Origin: Albidovulum sediminis
GTDB lineage: Bacteria; Pseudomonadota; Alphaproteobacteria; Rhodobacterales; Rhodobacteraceae
DNA length: 64,000 nt
NCBI RefSeq assembly: GCF_025380365.1
Contig: NZ_JAOCQF010000001.1
Span: 1,786,245-1,850,244 of the forward strand
Reading direction: 5' to 3'
The notes beneath the pieces were generated by a model. It was not told the origin of the DNA. It worked only from the letters and a program-made list of their open reading frames with translations, and did no database searches. The position numbers and the translations under genes are program-made. Below, one piece after another: positions 1 to 8,431 of this stretch; position 1 is the first letter of the stretch; every line of letters begins with the position of its first letter.

Positions 1-1
1 C

Positions 2-232
2 ATCGAACGCTACCAGCCCGGCGCGGGAACGGGGGACGATCCGATCTCGCACGACGGGGAGACGGCGGCGGTGATCCTGCGCGGCACGGTCGAGGTGACG
101 GTGGGCGATGTCACCCGGGTGCTGCGGCGGGGCGGTGGTTTCCAGCTGATCGGGCGCCAACCCTACACGCTGCGCAATATCGGCAAGACCGTGGCCGTGG
201 TCGCCTGCGCCTGCACGCCGCCGATGTTCTGA
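2..232 (+). CDS. Cupin-domain protein, C-terminal part (5' truncated by window)
   Basis: The reading frame is open from the first complete codon of the window and ends at TGA, leaving 76 visible residues. They form the second half of a small beta-barrel: alternating hydrophobic strands, a GETAAVILRG turn and an LRRGGGFQL turn, ending in CTPPMF. This is the pattern of a cupin_2 sensor domain as found at the C-terminus of XRE-type regulators or in stand-alone cupins. The N-terminus, which would show whether a helix-turn-helix is present, lies outside the window. It converges with the minus-strand LuxR-type gene, 63 bp away. Confidence 0.6.
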   Translation: MERYQPGAGTGDDPISHDGETAAVILRGTVEVTVGDVTRVLRRGGGFQLIGRQPYTLRNIGKTVAVVACACTPPMF

Positions 233-295
233 AACCCTGGGGCGGCCCTCGGCGCAGGGGTGGTGCGGGCGCCTCTGGCGCCGCGCCGGACGATC

Positions 296-910
296 TCAGA
301 TCAGTTTCGCGTCCCGTGCGCGGCGCAGCGCCTCTTCGGGCGTCGCCGCGAAGAGAACCGTGCAGAGGTCCCGGATCCGCGCCCGCGCCGCCGCCTCGGA
401 GATGCCGAGCTCACGCGCAAGCCGGTCCGCGCCGCCGCCCGCGGCCAGCACCCCGAGCGCGGCAGTCAGCGGCGCGTCCAGCGCCTTCGGCGGCTCGGTC
501 AGGGCGTGCAGGCGCAGCACGATCTCGCGCGCCTGGGCAATTTCCTCCTGCGTGGGCTCACGGTCCTGCCGGCAGATCGAACAGAGCGTCAGCGCGGTCC
601 GCGGCCCGTGCGCGATCGAGGCGCCGTAGGTCAGACCGTGGCGCGCGGCATCGCGCAGGACGCCGAAGGGGTCGGGCAGGAAGGGCGAACTCCAGCGGAT
701 GGTGCCACCGATGGTCAGCGCCCAGGTCGTCACCGGGTCACGCATCATGTAGCCGTTTTCCATGTAGGTATCGAGCCAGTCCTGCGGGAAGGTCTTGAAC
801 ACCATGAGCGGCGAGGCGCCGCGCACCCGAAGTGCCAGGAAATAGCCCGCAGGTGCAAGTTCGCCCAGTTTGGCAACCTCGCTGTCGATGCTTTCGATCG
901 TGTTCACCAT
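296..910 (-). CDS. LuxR-family autoinducer-binding transcriptional regulator (solo)
   Basis: A 204-residue protein. Residues about 15-150 match the autoinducer-binding fold of acyl-homoserine-lactone receptors: the run WLDTYMENGYMMRDPV carries the conserved Trp, Tyr and Asp that line the ligand pocket, followed by IRWSS. The C-terminal 55 residues occupy the place of the LuxR helix-turn-helix but are weakly conserved: the ELGISEAAARARI segment resembles the recognition helices, while the usual LTxRE lead-in is missing. No luxI-type synthase is visible nearby, so it is a solo receptor by context. The ATG at 910 was chosen because the longer frame upstream is low-complexity Arg/Pro-rich sequence. 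It follows the paa genes on the same strand, with a 157-bp gap. Family assignment is good; DNA binding and ligand are unknown. Confidence 0.75.
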   Translation of the reverse strand: MVNTIESIDSEVAKLGELAPAGYFLALRVRGASPLMVFKTFPQDWLDTYMENGYMMRDPVTTWALTIGGTIRWSSPFLPDPFGVLRDAARHGLTYGASIAHGPRTALTLCSICRQDREPTQEEIAQAREIVLRLHALTEPPKALDAPLTAALGVLAAGGGADRLARELGISEAAARARIRDLCTVLFAATPEEALRRARDAKLI

Positions 911-1067
911 CGCCTCCGCCCGCCAACCGCCCGCAAATCGCCCACCCCCGCGAGGGCGGCGCCGGGCAACCTGCCGCCACCGTGAAAGCTCTACCCCCGA
1001 AACCCGCGGCGGTCCATGTTTCCGATCCCGGATCTGCGCGGCCCTTGTCCGGGGTTGGCGGGCGCCG

Positions 1068-1808
1068 TCAGAGCCCGATGGCGGCCAGGCGGTCCGCGGC
1101 AAGGGTTTCCCAGCGGGCCAGCAGGTCCTCGTTCGGGCAATGGCGCAGGCCAAGCGCGCGCAGCGCCGCGAACCGGGTCGAGCCGGCCAGCCCGAAGGTG
1201 GCCGCGACCCGCGGCCGCCAGTAGGCAAGCGCCGCCTGCGCCGCGTCACGTCCCGCGCCGGTCGCCACGATGCGCTCCAGCCCCTCCAGCCCCAGTTCGG
1301 CATGGCGCGCCTCGCGCGGGGCGATGTCGCGGAACACATCGGCGAGGGGGCCATAGGAAACGCGGGTCAGTTCGGTCATCTGGACGCCTGTCGCGATGCC
1401 CTGCAGCACGTTCATCACCACCGCGTCCACCCAGCCGGCGATCGGGTAGTGGAAGACCGAAAGCCGCATGTCCCCCGCCAGCCGGCTGCTGCCGAGGTCG
1501 GTGTCGCGGGCGACCCGCGCCGCCCAGTCGTGCTGGGACTGGTAGCGGAGGGCATCGGTTCCGAAGGTTTCCATCACCGCAAGGACACGCCCGGCATGGT
1601 CGGCCTTTTCCAGCGTGATACGGCTGGCCGCGATGCGTTCCTTGATGCCCGGCGCGAGGTTGATGGCATCGGCAAAGCCCGCAGAGGCCGCAAGTTCGCT
1701 GTCGACGAAGGTCGCCATCATCTGCATCAGCATGGCGCGGTAGCGGGCCGGGGCGTTTTCGGGCGCGGTCAGGACGCCGCCGCGGGCAAGGTATTCCTCG
1801 ACGTTCAT
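1068..1808 (-). CDS. PaaA/PaaC-like ferritin-fold protein (phenylacetic acid catabolic family)
   Basis: A 246-residue, all-helical protein of the PaaA_PaaC family (PF05138 type). It lies 19 bp after paaE on the same strand and is probably the last gene of the paa operon. Two carboxylate/histidine pairs typical of diiron ferritin-like proteins are visible: an E-x-x-x-H in LEKADHAGRV and an E-x-x-H in PREARHAEL. It may therefore keep a metal site, unlike the structural subunit PaaC. It is neither PaaA nor PaaC, both of which are present upstream. Its role is not established; it could be an accessory or alternative oxygenase subunit. ATG 1808 (MNVEEYL) is preferred; an in-frame ATG at 1838 would overlap the end of paaE by 11 bp. 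Confidence 0.72.
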   Translation of the reverse strand: MNVEEYLARGGVLTAPENAPARYRAMLMQMMATFVDSELAASAGFADAINLAPGIKERIAASRITLEKADHAGRVLAVMETFGTDALRYQSQHDWAARVARDTDLGSSRLAGDMRLSVFHYPIAGWVDAVVMNVLQGIATGVQMTELTRVSYGPLADVFRDIAPREARHAELGLEGLERIVATGAGRDAAQAALAYWRPRVAATFGLAGSTRFAALRALGLRHCPNEDLLARWETLAADRLAAIGL

Positions 1809-1827
1809 GGCTGCGGTCACGGTGCCC

Positions 1828-2904
1828 TCATTCGTCATAGGTGACAACGACACGGTCGCCAAGCGGGACCGCCTGGCACGACAGGACATAGCCCGCGCGC
1901 ACCTCGTAATCCTCGAGCGCGTGGTTGACACGCATCTCCGCCTCGCCCTGCAGTACCTTGCAGCGGCAGGTGGAACAGACCCCGGCCCTGCAGGAATAGG
2001 GTGCGTCCATCTCTGCCGCGAGCGCGGCCTCGAGGATGGTCTGACCCTTCCCCGACATCGCGACGCTGCGGGTGGTGCCGTCCAGCGTGACGGTCGCCAG
2101 GATGCCGGTTCCCGGCGCCACCGGCACGGACGCGGCGGGGCGCGGCCGCGTGTGGCCGGGCTGGCCGGTCGCGAACAGCTCGAACCTGATCTGGGCGTCG
2201 CTCAGCCCGTGCGCGCGCAGGCTTGCCGCGATGTCGAGCATCATCGGCTCCGGCCCGCAGATGAAGGCGGTGTCGACGGTCGAGGCGTCGATCCAGCCGG
2301 ACAGCAGCGCCTCGACCTTCGCCGCGTCGATGCGCCCGGTGAACAGGTCGATCTCCTGCGCCTCGTGCTTGAGGATGTGGATCACGGACAGGCGGCCCAG
2401 GTGCTGGTTCTTCAGATCCTCCAACTCCTCGCGGAACATGATCGAGCTGATCTGGCGGTTGGCATAGACCAGCGTGAAGCGCGACTTCGGCTCCCGCACG
2501 AGGACGGTGCGGATGATCGACAGGACCGGCGTGATGCCCGACCCTGCCGCGAAGGCCAGGTAGTGCCGCGCCGCGCCGGGGTCGACCGGCGCGTGAAAGC
2601 GGCCCGTCGGCGGCATCGCCTCGAGCACGTCGCCCGGCGCCAGCGCCTCGTTCGCCCAGGTCGAGAAGGCCCCGCCCTCGACCCGCTTGATGCCGACCCT
2701 GAGCACGCCGTCGTCCCGGCCCGAGCAGATCGAGTAGGAGCGGCGCAGTTCCTCGCCCCCGAAGATGCGGCGGAAGGTCAGGTACTGACCTTGGGTGAAG
2801 TCGAAAAGCGCGCGGTCCTCGTCGCCGGGCGCAAGCGTCACCACCACGGCATCGCGCGTCTCGCGGCGGACATCGGTCACTTTCAGCGGATGGAAGCGGG
2901 CCAT
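1828..2904 (-). CDS. paaE: Phenylacetyl-CoA epoxidase reductase subunit PaaE
   Basis: The 358-residue electron-transfer component of phenylacetyl-CoA 1,2-epoxidase; it passes electrons from NAD(P)H to the PaaA diiron centre. Domain order is FAD-binding (RSYS at 55-58), NAD-binding (AGSGITP at 120-126), then a C-terminal plant-type [2Fe-2S] ferredoxin with cysteines at 305, 310, 313 and 343. The length equals that of known PaaE proteins. The start at MARFHPL follows paaD by 14 bp, and the gene sits at its usual place at the end of paaABCDE. Identification is secure. Confidence 0.95.
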   Translation of the reverse strand: MARFHPLKVTDVRRETRDAVVVTLAPGDEDRALFDFTQGQYLTFRRIFGGEELRRSYSICSGRDDGVLRVGIKRVEGGAFSTWANEALAPGDVLEAMPPTGRFHAPVDPGAARHYLAFAAGSGITPVLSIIRTVLVREPKSRFTLVYANRQISSIMFREELEDLKNQHLGRLSVIHILKHEAQEIDLFTGRIDAAKVEALLSGWIDASTVDTAFICGPEPMMLDIAASLRAHGLSDAQIRFELFATGQPGHTRPRPAASVPVAPGTGILATVTLDGTTRSVAMSGKGQTILEAALAAEMDAPYSCRAGVCSTCRCKVLQGEAEMRVNHALEDYEVRAGYVLSCQAVPLGDRVVVTYDE

Positions 2905-2918
2905 GCGGGTGTCGTTCC

Positions 2919-3452
2919 TCAGATGCATTTGAAGTAATCGAAGGGTTCCAGGCAGTCGGTGCAGCGCCAGCTGGCCTTGCAGGGGGTGGAGCCGAACTGG
3001 CTGATCCGCTCGGTGCGGGTCGAGCCGCAACGCGGGCAGGCGACGGCGAGGTTGCCGCCGCCTGCCAGGCGCGCGATGCGCCCGGCGATCCGTCCGTCGG
3101 CGGCGGTGCCGTCGACGGGGGGCGCGATGCCGTAGCGGCGCAGCTTCTCGCGCCCTTCCCGCGTCAGCCAGTCGGTCGTCCAGGGCGGCGCGAGGCGGCG
3201 TTCGAGGCGGAGCCGTTCGACCCCCTTCGCGCGCAGCGCAGCCTCGATGTCAAGCGCGATCACCGACGTCGCCGGGCAGCCCGAATAGGTGGGCGTCACC
3301 GTCACCACCAGCGTCTCCCCCTGCCATTCCACCTCGCGGACGATGCCAAGGTCGGTGACGCTGATCACCGGGATCTCCGGGTCCGGCACCTCGGCCAGCC
3401 AGCGCCAGACCTCGGCCAGGTCGGGATGCGATCCTGCCGGCAAGGCAGTCAC
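2919..3452 (-). CDS. paaD: Phenylacetate oxygenase maturation protein PaaD
   Basis: A 177-residue protein of the MIP18/SufT-like (DUF59) family with the PaaD C-terminal zinc-ribbon-like tail. The N-terminal part carries the PDPEIPVISVTDLGIV and TPTYSGCP motifs; the C-terminus has cysteine pairs CPRC and CTDC around a TPC. PaaD is needed for a functional epoxidase, probably in Fe-S or iron-centre assembly. The start is a GTG at 3452 overlapping the paaC stop by 4 nt (GTGA), so translation is coupled. The frame is open further upstream, but that sequence is a shadow of paaC. Confidence 0.93.
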   Translation of the reverse strand: MTALPAGSHPDLAEVWRWLAEVPDPEIPVISVTDLGIVREVEWQGETLVVTVTPTYSGCPATSVIALDIEAALRAKGVERLRLERRLAPPWTTDWLTREGREKLRRYGIAPPVDGTAADGRIAGRIARLAGGGNLAVACPRCGSTRTERISQFGSTPCKASWRCTDCLEPFDYFKCI

Positions 3453-4240
3453 CAGACCGCCCCGGGATAGGCGCGCTGCAGGAACTGCATCTCGGCGAGG
3501 ATATAGCCGAGGTGTTCGGAGTGGACGCCGCGCCGGCCGCCGCCCGCGCCGGACACGCCGTGCTGCCAGACCTCGCCCGGATGGTCGAGCGTCGCCGCCG
3601 CCAGCACCTCGGCCACCGTCGCCGCCCAGGCGGGCTTCAGGCCGGACGGCAGCGGCGCGATACCGGCAGCTGCCATGGCGCGATCCACCGCATCGTCCGC
3701 GAACATCTCTCCGGTATAGGGCCAGAGCGCCCTGAGCGCGGCGGCCATGCGGTCGTGGCTTTCCGTGCTGCCGTCGCCCAGCGCGATCACGAGGTCGGCG
3801 GAGCGTTCGAGGTGATAGGCGACCTCCTTCCCGGCCTTCGCCGCGATCGCGGCCACGCGCGGATCGGCGGAGCCTTCCAGCGCGCGCAGCATCTCGAAGT
3901 GGAAGGCGTCGAACAGGAACTGCCGCATCAGGGTATGGCCGAAGTCGCCGTTCGGGCGTTCGACCAGCAGCAGGTTCCGGAACTGCGCCGCATCGCGCAG
4001 ATAGGCAAGGTCGTCGGCGCTGCGCCCCCTGCCCTCGACCTCGCCGGCGAGGGAAAGCCAGAACTGGCACTGCCCGATCAGGTCCAGTGCCTGGTTGGCC
4101 AGCGCGATATCCTCTTCCAGCACCGGGGCATGGCCGCACCATTCCGAGACGCGGTGGCCCAGCACCAGGCAGCTGTCGCCCATCCGGCAGAGCCAGTCGA
4201 AGAACGCGGCCCGGTCGACCGCTGTCGCCGCCTCGGCCAT
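3449..4240 (-). CDS. paaC: Phenylacetyl-CoA epoxidase structural subunit PaaC
   Basis: A 263-residue ferritin-fold subunit that pairs with PaaA in the epoxidase complex and stabilises it without its own iron site. Recognisable stretches are MGDSCLVLGHRVSEWCGHAP near the N-terminus, NLLLVERPNGDFGHTLMRQF in the middle and the conserved tail HSEHLGYILAEMQFLQRAYPGA. The start codon shares one base with the paaB stop (TGATG) and the stop overlaps the paaD GTG start, so the gene is embedded in a tightly coupled operon. It was chosen over the longer open frame because the upstream part is paaB in another frame. Confidence 0.95.
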   Translation of the reverse strand: MAEAATAVDRAAFFDWLCRMGDSCLVLGHRVSEWCGHAPVLEEDIALANQALDLIGQCQFWLSLAGEVEGRGRSADDLAYLRDAAQFRNLLLVERPNGDFGHTLMRQFLFDAFHFEMLRALEGSADPRVAAIAAKAGKEVAYHLERSADLVIALGDGSTESHDRMAAALRALWPYTGEMFADDAVDRAMAAAGIAPLPSGLKPAWAATVAEVLAAATLDHPGEVWQHGVSGAGGGRRGVHSEHLGYILAEMQFLQRAYPGAVW

Positions 4241-4524
4241 CACATGTGCCCCACTTCGTCTGGGATGTCGAAGAAGGTCGGATGCCGGTAGACCTTGCTG
4301 TTCGAGGGCTCGAACAGCGGCCCCTTGTCGGAGGGGCTGGAGGCGGTGATGTCGTTCGACCGCACCACCCAGATCGAGACGCCTTCGTTGCGGCGGGTGT
4401 AGACGTCGCGGGCGTGGCGGATGGCCAGTTCGGCGTCGGGCGCGTGCAGGCTGCCGACGTGGCGATGGTTCAGGCCATGCTGGCCGCGGATGAAGACTTC
4501 CCAAAGGGGCCATTCGCTCGACAT
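4240..4524 (-). CDS. paaB: Phenylacetyl-CoA epoxidase subunit PaaB
   Basis: A 94-residue protein beginning MSSEWPLWEVFIRGQHGLNH, the conserved start of PaaB, and ending with PSNSKVYRHPTFFDIPDEVG. PaaB bridges PaaAC heterodimers in the multicomponent phenylacetyl-CoA epoxidase. The usual length is about 95 residues. It lies 65 bp after paaA. Identification is secure from sequence and from operon position. Confidence 0.95.
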   Translation of the reverse strand: MSSEWPLWEVFIRGQHGLNHRHVGSLHAPDAELAIRHARDVYTRRNEGVSIWVVRSNDITASSPSDKGPLFEPSNSKVYRHPTFFDIPDEVGHM

Positions 4525-4589
4525 CGGTTCCTCCCGGTTGTGGGTGCGGGGAGGCGGGCCGCCGGCCCGCCGCCATCATCAGGCAGCCG

Positions 4590-5588
4590 TCATTCGGCCG
4601 CGGTTCGCTCGGCGCGGCGGGACTCGGCCTTCCTCGCGTGCGCCATCAGCCCCTCACGGAACCAGGCGCCATCCTCCCAGGCCTTGACCCGGGCGCCCAG
4701 CCGTTCCTCGTTGCAGGGGCCATTGCCGCTGATGACCTCGAAGAACTCCGACCAGTCGGGTTCGGAGAAGTCGTAGCCGCCCTTGTCCGCGTTCCATTTC
4801 AGGTCCGGATCGGGGATGGTCAGGCCCAGGTATTCCGCCTGCGGCACGGTCTGGTCGACGAACTTCTGGCGAAGCTCGTCGTTGGTGTTGATCTTGATCT
4901 TCCACTGCATCGACTGCGCGGAATGGACCGAGTCCTTGTCGGACGGGCCGAACATCATCAGCGAGGGGTACCAGAAGCGGTTCAGCGCGTCCTGCGCCAT
5001 GTCCTTCTGCGCCTGCGTGCCCTGAAGGCACATCTTCATCAGGATGTCGTAGCCCTGCCGCTGGTGGAAGCTCTCCTCCTTGCAGATGCGGATCATGGCG
5101 CGGCTGTAGGGTCCGTAGGAGGTCTTTTGCAGCTGCACCTGGTTCATGATCGCGGCGCCGTCGACCAGCCAGCCGACCGCGCCAATGTCGGCCCAGTTGA
5201 GCGTCGGGTAGTTGAAGATCGAGGAATATTTCATCCGGCCCGAATGCAGCAGCGCCAGAAGCTCGTCGCGGCTGACGCCCAGCGTCTCGGCGGCGGAGTA
5301 GAGGTAAAGCCCGTGCCCGGCCTCGTCCTGCACCTTGGCGAGCAGGATCTGCTTGCGTTCCAGCGTGGGCGCGCGGGTGATCCAGTTGCCCTCGGGCAGT
5401 TGGCCGACGATCTCGGAATGGGCGTGCTGGCCGATCTGGCGGATCAGCGTCTTGCGGTAGCCTTCGGGCATCCATTCCTTCGGCTCGATCTTCTCGCCAC
5501 GGTCGATGCGGTCCTGAAACGCGCGTTCCTCGGGTGTCATCTCCTCGCGCGGGCGGGCGCCTTCGGCCTTGACCATCTGGGCATACAC
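4590..5588 (-). CDS. paaA: Phenylacetyl-CoA epoxidase catalytic subunit PaaA
   Basis: The 332-residue catalytic diiron subunit, which converts phenylacetyl-CoA to the ring-1,2-epoxide using O2 and electrons from PaaE. Putative iron ligands are visible: Glu59 in HSEI, Glu89/His92 in DEAGH, Asp134, and Glu172/His175 in CKEESFH. The start is taken as the GTG at 5588 ([10 protein letters not shown]) because a strong ribosome-binding site (GGGAGGA) lies about 7 nt upstream; the open frame continues upstream without such support. It is the first gene of paaABCDE, 181 bp downstream of paaX on the same strand. The other paa genes (K, G, H, J, Z) are not in the window. Confidence 0.95.
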   Translation of the reverse strand: MYAQMVKAEGARPREEMTPEERAFQDRIDRGEKIEPKEWMPEGYRKTLIRQIGQHAHSEIVGQLPEGNWITRAPTLERKQILLAKVQDEAGHGLYLYSAAETLGVSRDELLALLHSGRMKYSSIFNYPTLNWADIGAVGWLVDGAAIMNQVQLQKTSYGPYSRAMIRICKEESFHQRQGYDILMKMCLQGTQAQKDMAQDALNRFWYPSLMMFGPSDKDSVHSAQSMQWKIKINTNDELRQKFVDQTVPQAEYLGLTIPDPDLKWNADKGGYDFSEPDWSEFFEVISGNGPCNEERLGARVKAWEDGAWFREGLMAHARKAESRRAERTAAE

Positions 5589-5663
5589 GGCGTCGTTCCT
5601 CCCTGTTCGGACGCTGCGAAGATCGCCGGAGTCCGGATCCGGCCCGGCGATTCCCAAGTTCGC

Positions 5664-5677
5664 CGACCGATTGGTCG
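5664..5677. promoter_or_regulatory. Inverted repeat CGACC-gatt-GGTCG in the paaA upstream region
   Basis: In the paaX-paaA gap (5589-5769) a perfect 5-bp inverted repeat with a 4-bp spacer lies about 75 bp before the paaA start and overlaps an AT-rich TATATA stretch (5678-5684) that could be a -10 element on the minus strand. Further upstream, two GTGAC words 11 bp apart occur on the minus strand. This is a plausible operator for PaaX or a TetR-type regulator. It is seen only as a pattern; no binding is known. Confidence 0.4.
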
Positions 5678-5769
5678 ATATATACGACAGAAAGCGTCAC
5701 AGAGATAGTCACTTTCTTCGCTTTGGCGTGATGCATCTCACCCCCGCCCCACCGGAGGCGTGGACGGCG

Positions 5770-6621
5770 TCAGGCCATCCCGGCCAGGCGCGCCGCGCTT
5801 TCGGCGGTCCGGGCGGGTAGCGGGCCGGCCTCGCCCAGCAGGCGGGCGGCGATGTGGCGCTCGGCGCCCGGTGTCAGCCGCAGATAAAGACGGCGGAACA
5901 GGGCGCGGGCCTCCTGCCCCTTCCAGCCGCGGGGCAGTGCTGCCGGCGGCAGGCGGGGGTCGCGCAGGAGGACATGCCGGTAGGCGTGCACCAGCAGAAG
6001 CCGCGCCACCAGCGCATCGGCATCGACGTCCGCGTTCGCATCGGCCAGGGGCCGGGCCGGCAGGGCCGTGTCCAGCGGCAGGAACCGCGACAGCATCGCC
6101 TCATACCCCTGCTGCAGGCTCGACAGGTCCCAGAACTGCGCCAGCGGCGCGGGGTCGTCCGGTGCCGCGGCGTGCAGCAGGATCGCCCCGGGCGGCGGCG
6201 GCTGGCCACGGTCCGGCCGCAGGAACACCGACCCGCCCATATGCCCCATGCGGAGCCTGCGGCCCTCGTCCGGGGTCAGGCCGGGGATGTGGAGCACCTG
6301 CCATCCGCGCACCGGCAGGTCCGACCCGTAAAGAAGCGCCGCCGCCTGGTCGAAGACCGCCCTGGCCGAGGCGTCAAGCCGGTAGTAGCTGCGCCGCCCG
6401 ACCCGCTCTCCCTGCAACTGATGCGCCGCCACCAGCCGGGACACCGCCGTCCGCACGAGTGATTCATTGATGCCAACGCGGGCGCAAAGCTCGATCAGCG
6501 TGCCGGTCCACAGCACCCCGCCGCGCGGCACGACGATGTCGCCATAGACCGTGACGATGAAGGCCGCCGCGTTCAGCCGCATGTCGCGGGAAATGGCGGC
6601 GATCCAGTCCGGCTTCGACAT
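5770..6621 (-). CDS. paaX: PaaX-family transcriptional repressor of phenylacetate catabolism
   Basis: A 283-residue regulator. The N-terminal winged helix spans residues about 10-75 and includes the LIELCARVGINESLVRTAVSRL helix-turn-helix and the GRRSYYRL wing. The central and C-terminal domains contain WQVLHIPG and the conserved LLVHAYRHVLLRDPRLPPAALP tail of PaaX proteins. PaaX represses paa genes and is released by phenylacetyl-CoA. It is transcribed in the same direction as paaA, 181 bp upstream. ATG 6621 (MSKPDW) is preferred to the longer frame because the domain begins right after it. Confidence 0.9.
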   Translation of the reverse strand: MSKPDWIAAISRDMRLNAAAFIVTVYGDIVVPRGGVLWTGTLIELCARVGINESLVRTAVSRLVAAHQLQGERVGRRSYYRLDASARAVFDQAAALLYGSDLPVRGWQVLHIPGLTPDEGRRLRMGHMGGSVFLRPDRGQPPPPGAILLHAAAPDDPAPLAQFWDLSSLQQGYEAMLSRFLPLDTALPARPLADANADVDADALVARLLLVHAYRHVLLRDPRLPPAALPRGWKGQEARALFRRLYLRLTPGAERHIAARLLGEAGPLPARTAESAARLAGMA

Positions 6622-6711
6622 CAGTTCGGTCCTTTGGCGCGTCGTGAGGGGATCAGGGCGAGCTGATCGCCAGGAATGCGGCCCCGCCGCGGTCGGCCCG
6701 GATACGCGGAA

Positions 6712-6731
6712 AAGGGCCCGCAAGGGCCCTT
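6712..6731 (-). terminator. Rho-independent terminator of the 5'-nucleotidase gene
   Basis: A perfect 8-bp stem AAGGGCCC / GGGCCCTT with a 4-nt loop. Read on the minus strand it is followed by more T residues (TTTT in total), 40 bp after the nucleotidase stop and before paaX. It would separate the nucleotidase transcript from the paaX-paa transcript. Confidence 0.7.
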
Positions 6732-6771
6732 CCCGGTCTTCCCCGGACCGCGCGCCGGTGCAGCGGCGGGC

Positions 6772-8289
6772 TTACTGGCCGAGCTTCTTGATCCGGCCCT
6801 CGACCGCCGCCTTGGCGCCGCCCTGGGCCTCGATATAGGCCATCACGTCGTTGGCCACGAGCTTGCCCTCGCTCACGTTGGTCAGGATGCGCCCGCCGCC
6901 AAGGGCGGCATAGCCATCGCCGCCACCGAGCACATAATCGTTGGTCGCCAGCGTGTAGAGCTTGTCCATCTCGAGCGGCGCGCCCGCCACGGTGACCGAC
7001 GACACGCGGCTGCCCGGTTCGGCCGAGGGGTCGTAGACCACCTCCATCCCCGAAACGTGCGGGAAGCGGCCGGCGCCCTTCTCCACCTGGCTGAAGCCGT
7101 TTTCCAGGGCGGCCAGGATCTGCGAGCCCGGCAATTCGGTCACCTGGGTGACGTTGCCGAACGGCAGTTCCGTCAGGATGTCGCGGCGCGTCAGCATCGT
7201 GCCCGCGTCATAGGTCCGGTCGGCCCGGATGCCGCCGCCGTTCATGATCGCAAGATCTGCCCCCACCGCGGCCCGCATCGCGTCGGCGATCAGGTTGCCC
7301 ATGGCCGATTCCTCGCCCCGCACCACGTTGCGGCGGCTGTCGAGCGGCCCTTCGGTCGCGCCGATTTCCACGTTCAGTGCCGCGTCGAGATCGGCGGTCA
7401 GCTTGTCGACGATCGCCTGCGTCTCGGGGTCGGGCTCCACCGTCGCGGTATCGATGAAGCGGAAGTTCGGCGTCCACTTCACCGTCTTCTTGCCGTCCTT
7501 CTCGCCGATCTCCACCGTCAGGTCGAGCGGCGCGACGATGCGCGCGTCAACCGAGGTGTCGATATAGGCGGTGATGCCGTCATAGGAGGTCGCATAGAAG
7601 TGGTCGTCCCCCGACAGGATCACGTCGAAGGCCTTGGAGGTGACCAGCTTGCGGTCGTTGTTGAGGTCGGTCTGCACCACGCCGATCACCAGATCCGCGC
7701 CCCCCTCGCGCGCGGCGCGGGCCGCATCGACCGCGGTTTCCACCGTCGGCAGGAACTTCAGGTCGCCGGTCGAAGAGACCTCGGGCGAGGTGTCCTGCGC
7801 CACCGGGATGAGCGCGATGTTGAGCCCGGCGATCTCCTTCATCGTGACCCCGCCCAGCCCCTCGATGGGCGTGCCGTCGGCATTGGTCACGTTGATCGCA
7901 GCCCAGGGGTAGTTCGACGCCTTCATCTTCTCGATGAAGTTCTCCGGCCCGAAGTCGAACTCGTGGTTGCCCGGAACCGCAAGGTCGAAGGGGACGACGG
8001 CCGTCAGGTCGATCGTGTTCTGACCCTTGTCGAAGCCGGAAATCAGCGAGGGCGACAGCATGTCGCCATCGAAGAGGTAAAGCGTGTTCGGGTTGGCCGC
8101 CCGCTCGGCCTTGACGATGGCGTTGAGACGCGCGAAGCCGCCCCGGGTGCCGTCGCCGTCATAGTCGTAGATGTCGCCGATGCCGATGATGGTCAGCTTC
8201 ACGGTTTCCGCCGCGGCGCTCCCCGCGGACATCGCTGCAAGGGCGGCCGCCCCGACGAGCGTTGCGATTCCCTGTCTCTTGATCTGCAT
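6772..8289 (-). CDS. Periplasmic 5'-nucleotidase / bifunctional metallophosphatase, UshA-like
   Basis: A 505-residue secreted protein. A Sec signal peptide covers residues 1-27 (MQIKRQ, hydrophobic core, then SAAAE). The calcineurin-like metallophosphatase domain carries DGDMLSPS and GNHEFDFG. The 5'-nucleotidase C-terminal domain carries MGNLIADAMR, the NGGGIRAD substrate loop and TNDYVLGGGDGY. Such enzymes hydrolyse nucleotides or sugar nucleotides in the periplasm. Two metal motifs are atypical: the first block, usually a D-x-H, reads GIGDIYDYD, and the usual G-H-x-H is GDDHFY. Activity may therefore be altered. The start follows GGGAG at a suitable distance. It is a single-gene unit ending in a terminator. 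Confidence 0.82.
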   Translation of the reverse strand: MQIKRQGIATLVGAAALAAMSAGSAAAETVKLTIIGIGDIYDYDGDGTRGGFARLNAIVKAERAANPNTLYLFDGDMLSPSLISGFDKGQNTIDLTAVVPFDLAVPGNHEFDFGPENFIEKMKASNYPWAAINVTNADGTPIEGLGGVTMKEIAGLNIALIPVAQDTSPEVSSTGDLKFLPTVETAVDAARAAREGGADLVIGVVQTDLNNDRKLVTSKAFDVILSGDDHFYATSYDGITAYIDTSVDARIVAPLDLTVEIGEKDGKKTVKWTPNFRFIDTATVEPDPETQAIVDKLTADLDAALNVEIGATEGPLDSRRNVVRGEESAMGNLIADAMRAAVGADLAIMNGGGIRADRTYDAGTMLTRRDILTELPFGNVTQVTELPGSQILAALENGFSQVEKGAGRFPHVSGMEVVYDPSAEPGSRVSSVTVAGAPLEMDKLYTLATNDYVLGGGDGYAALGGGRILTNVSEGKLVANDVMAYIEAQGGAKAAVEGRIKKLGQ

Positions 8290-8431
8290 GTGGCACACTC
8301 CCGGTCTGACGATACGGGCGGGACTCTGCGCCGACACCCCGCTGGTGTCAAAGCCCTTTCGGCCACCAAGACACAGCTCGCGCGACGCGGCAGGCATTGA
8401 CCCTGCCCCCGCCACAAGGCATGTCTTTGCC

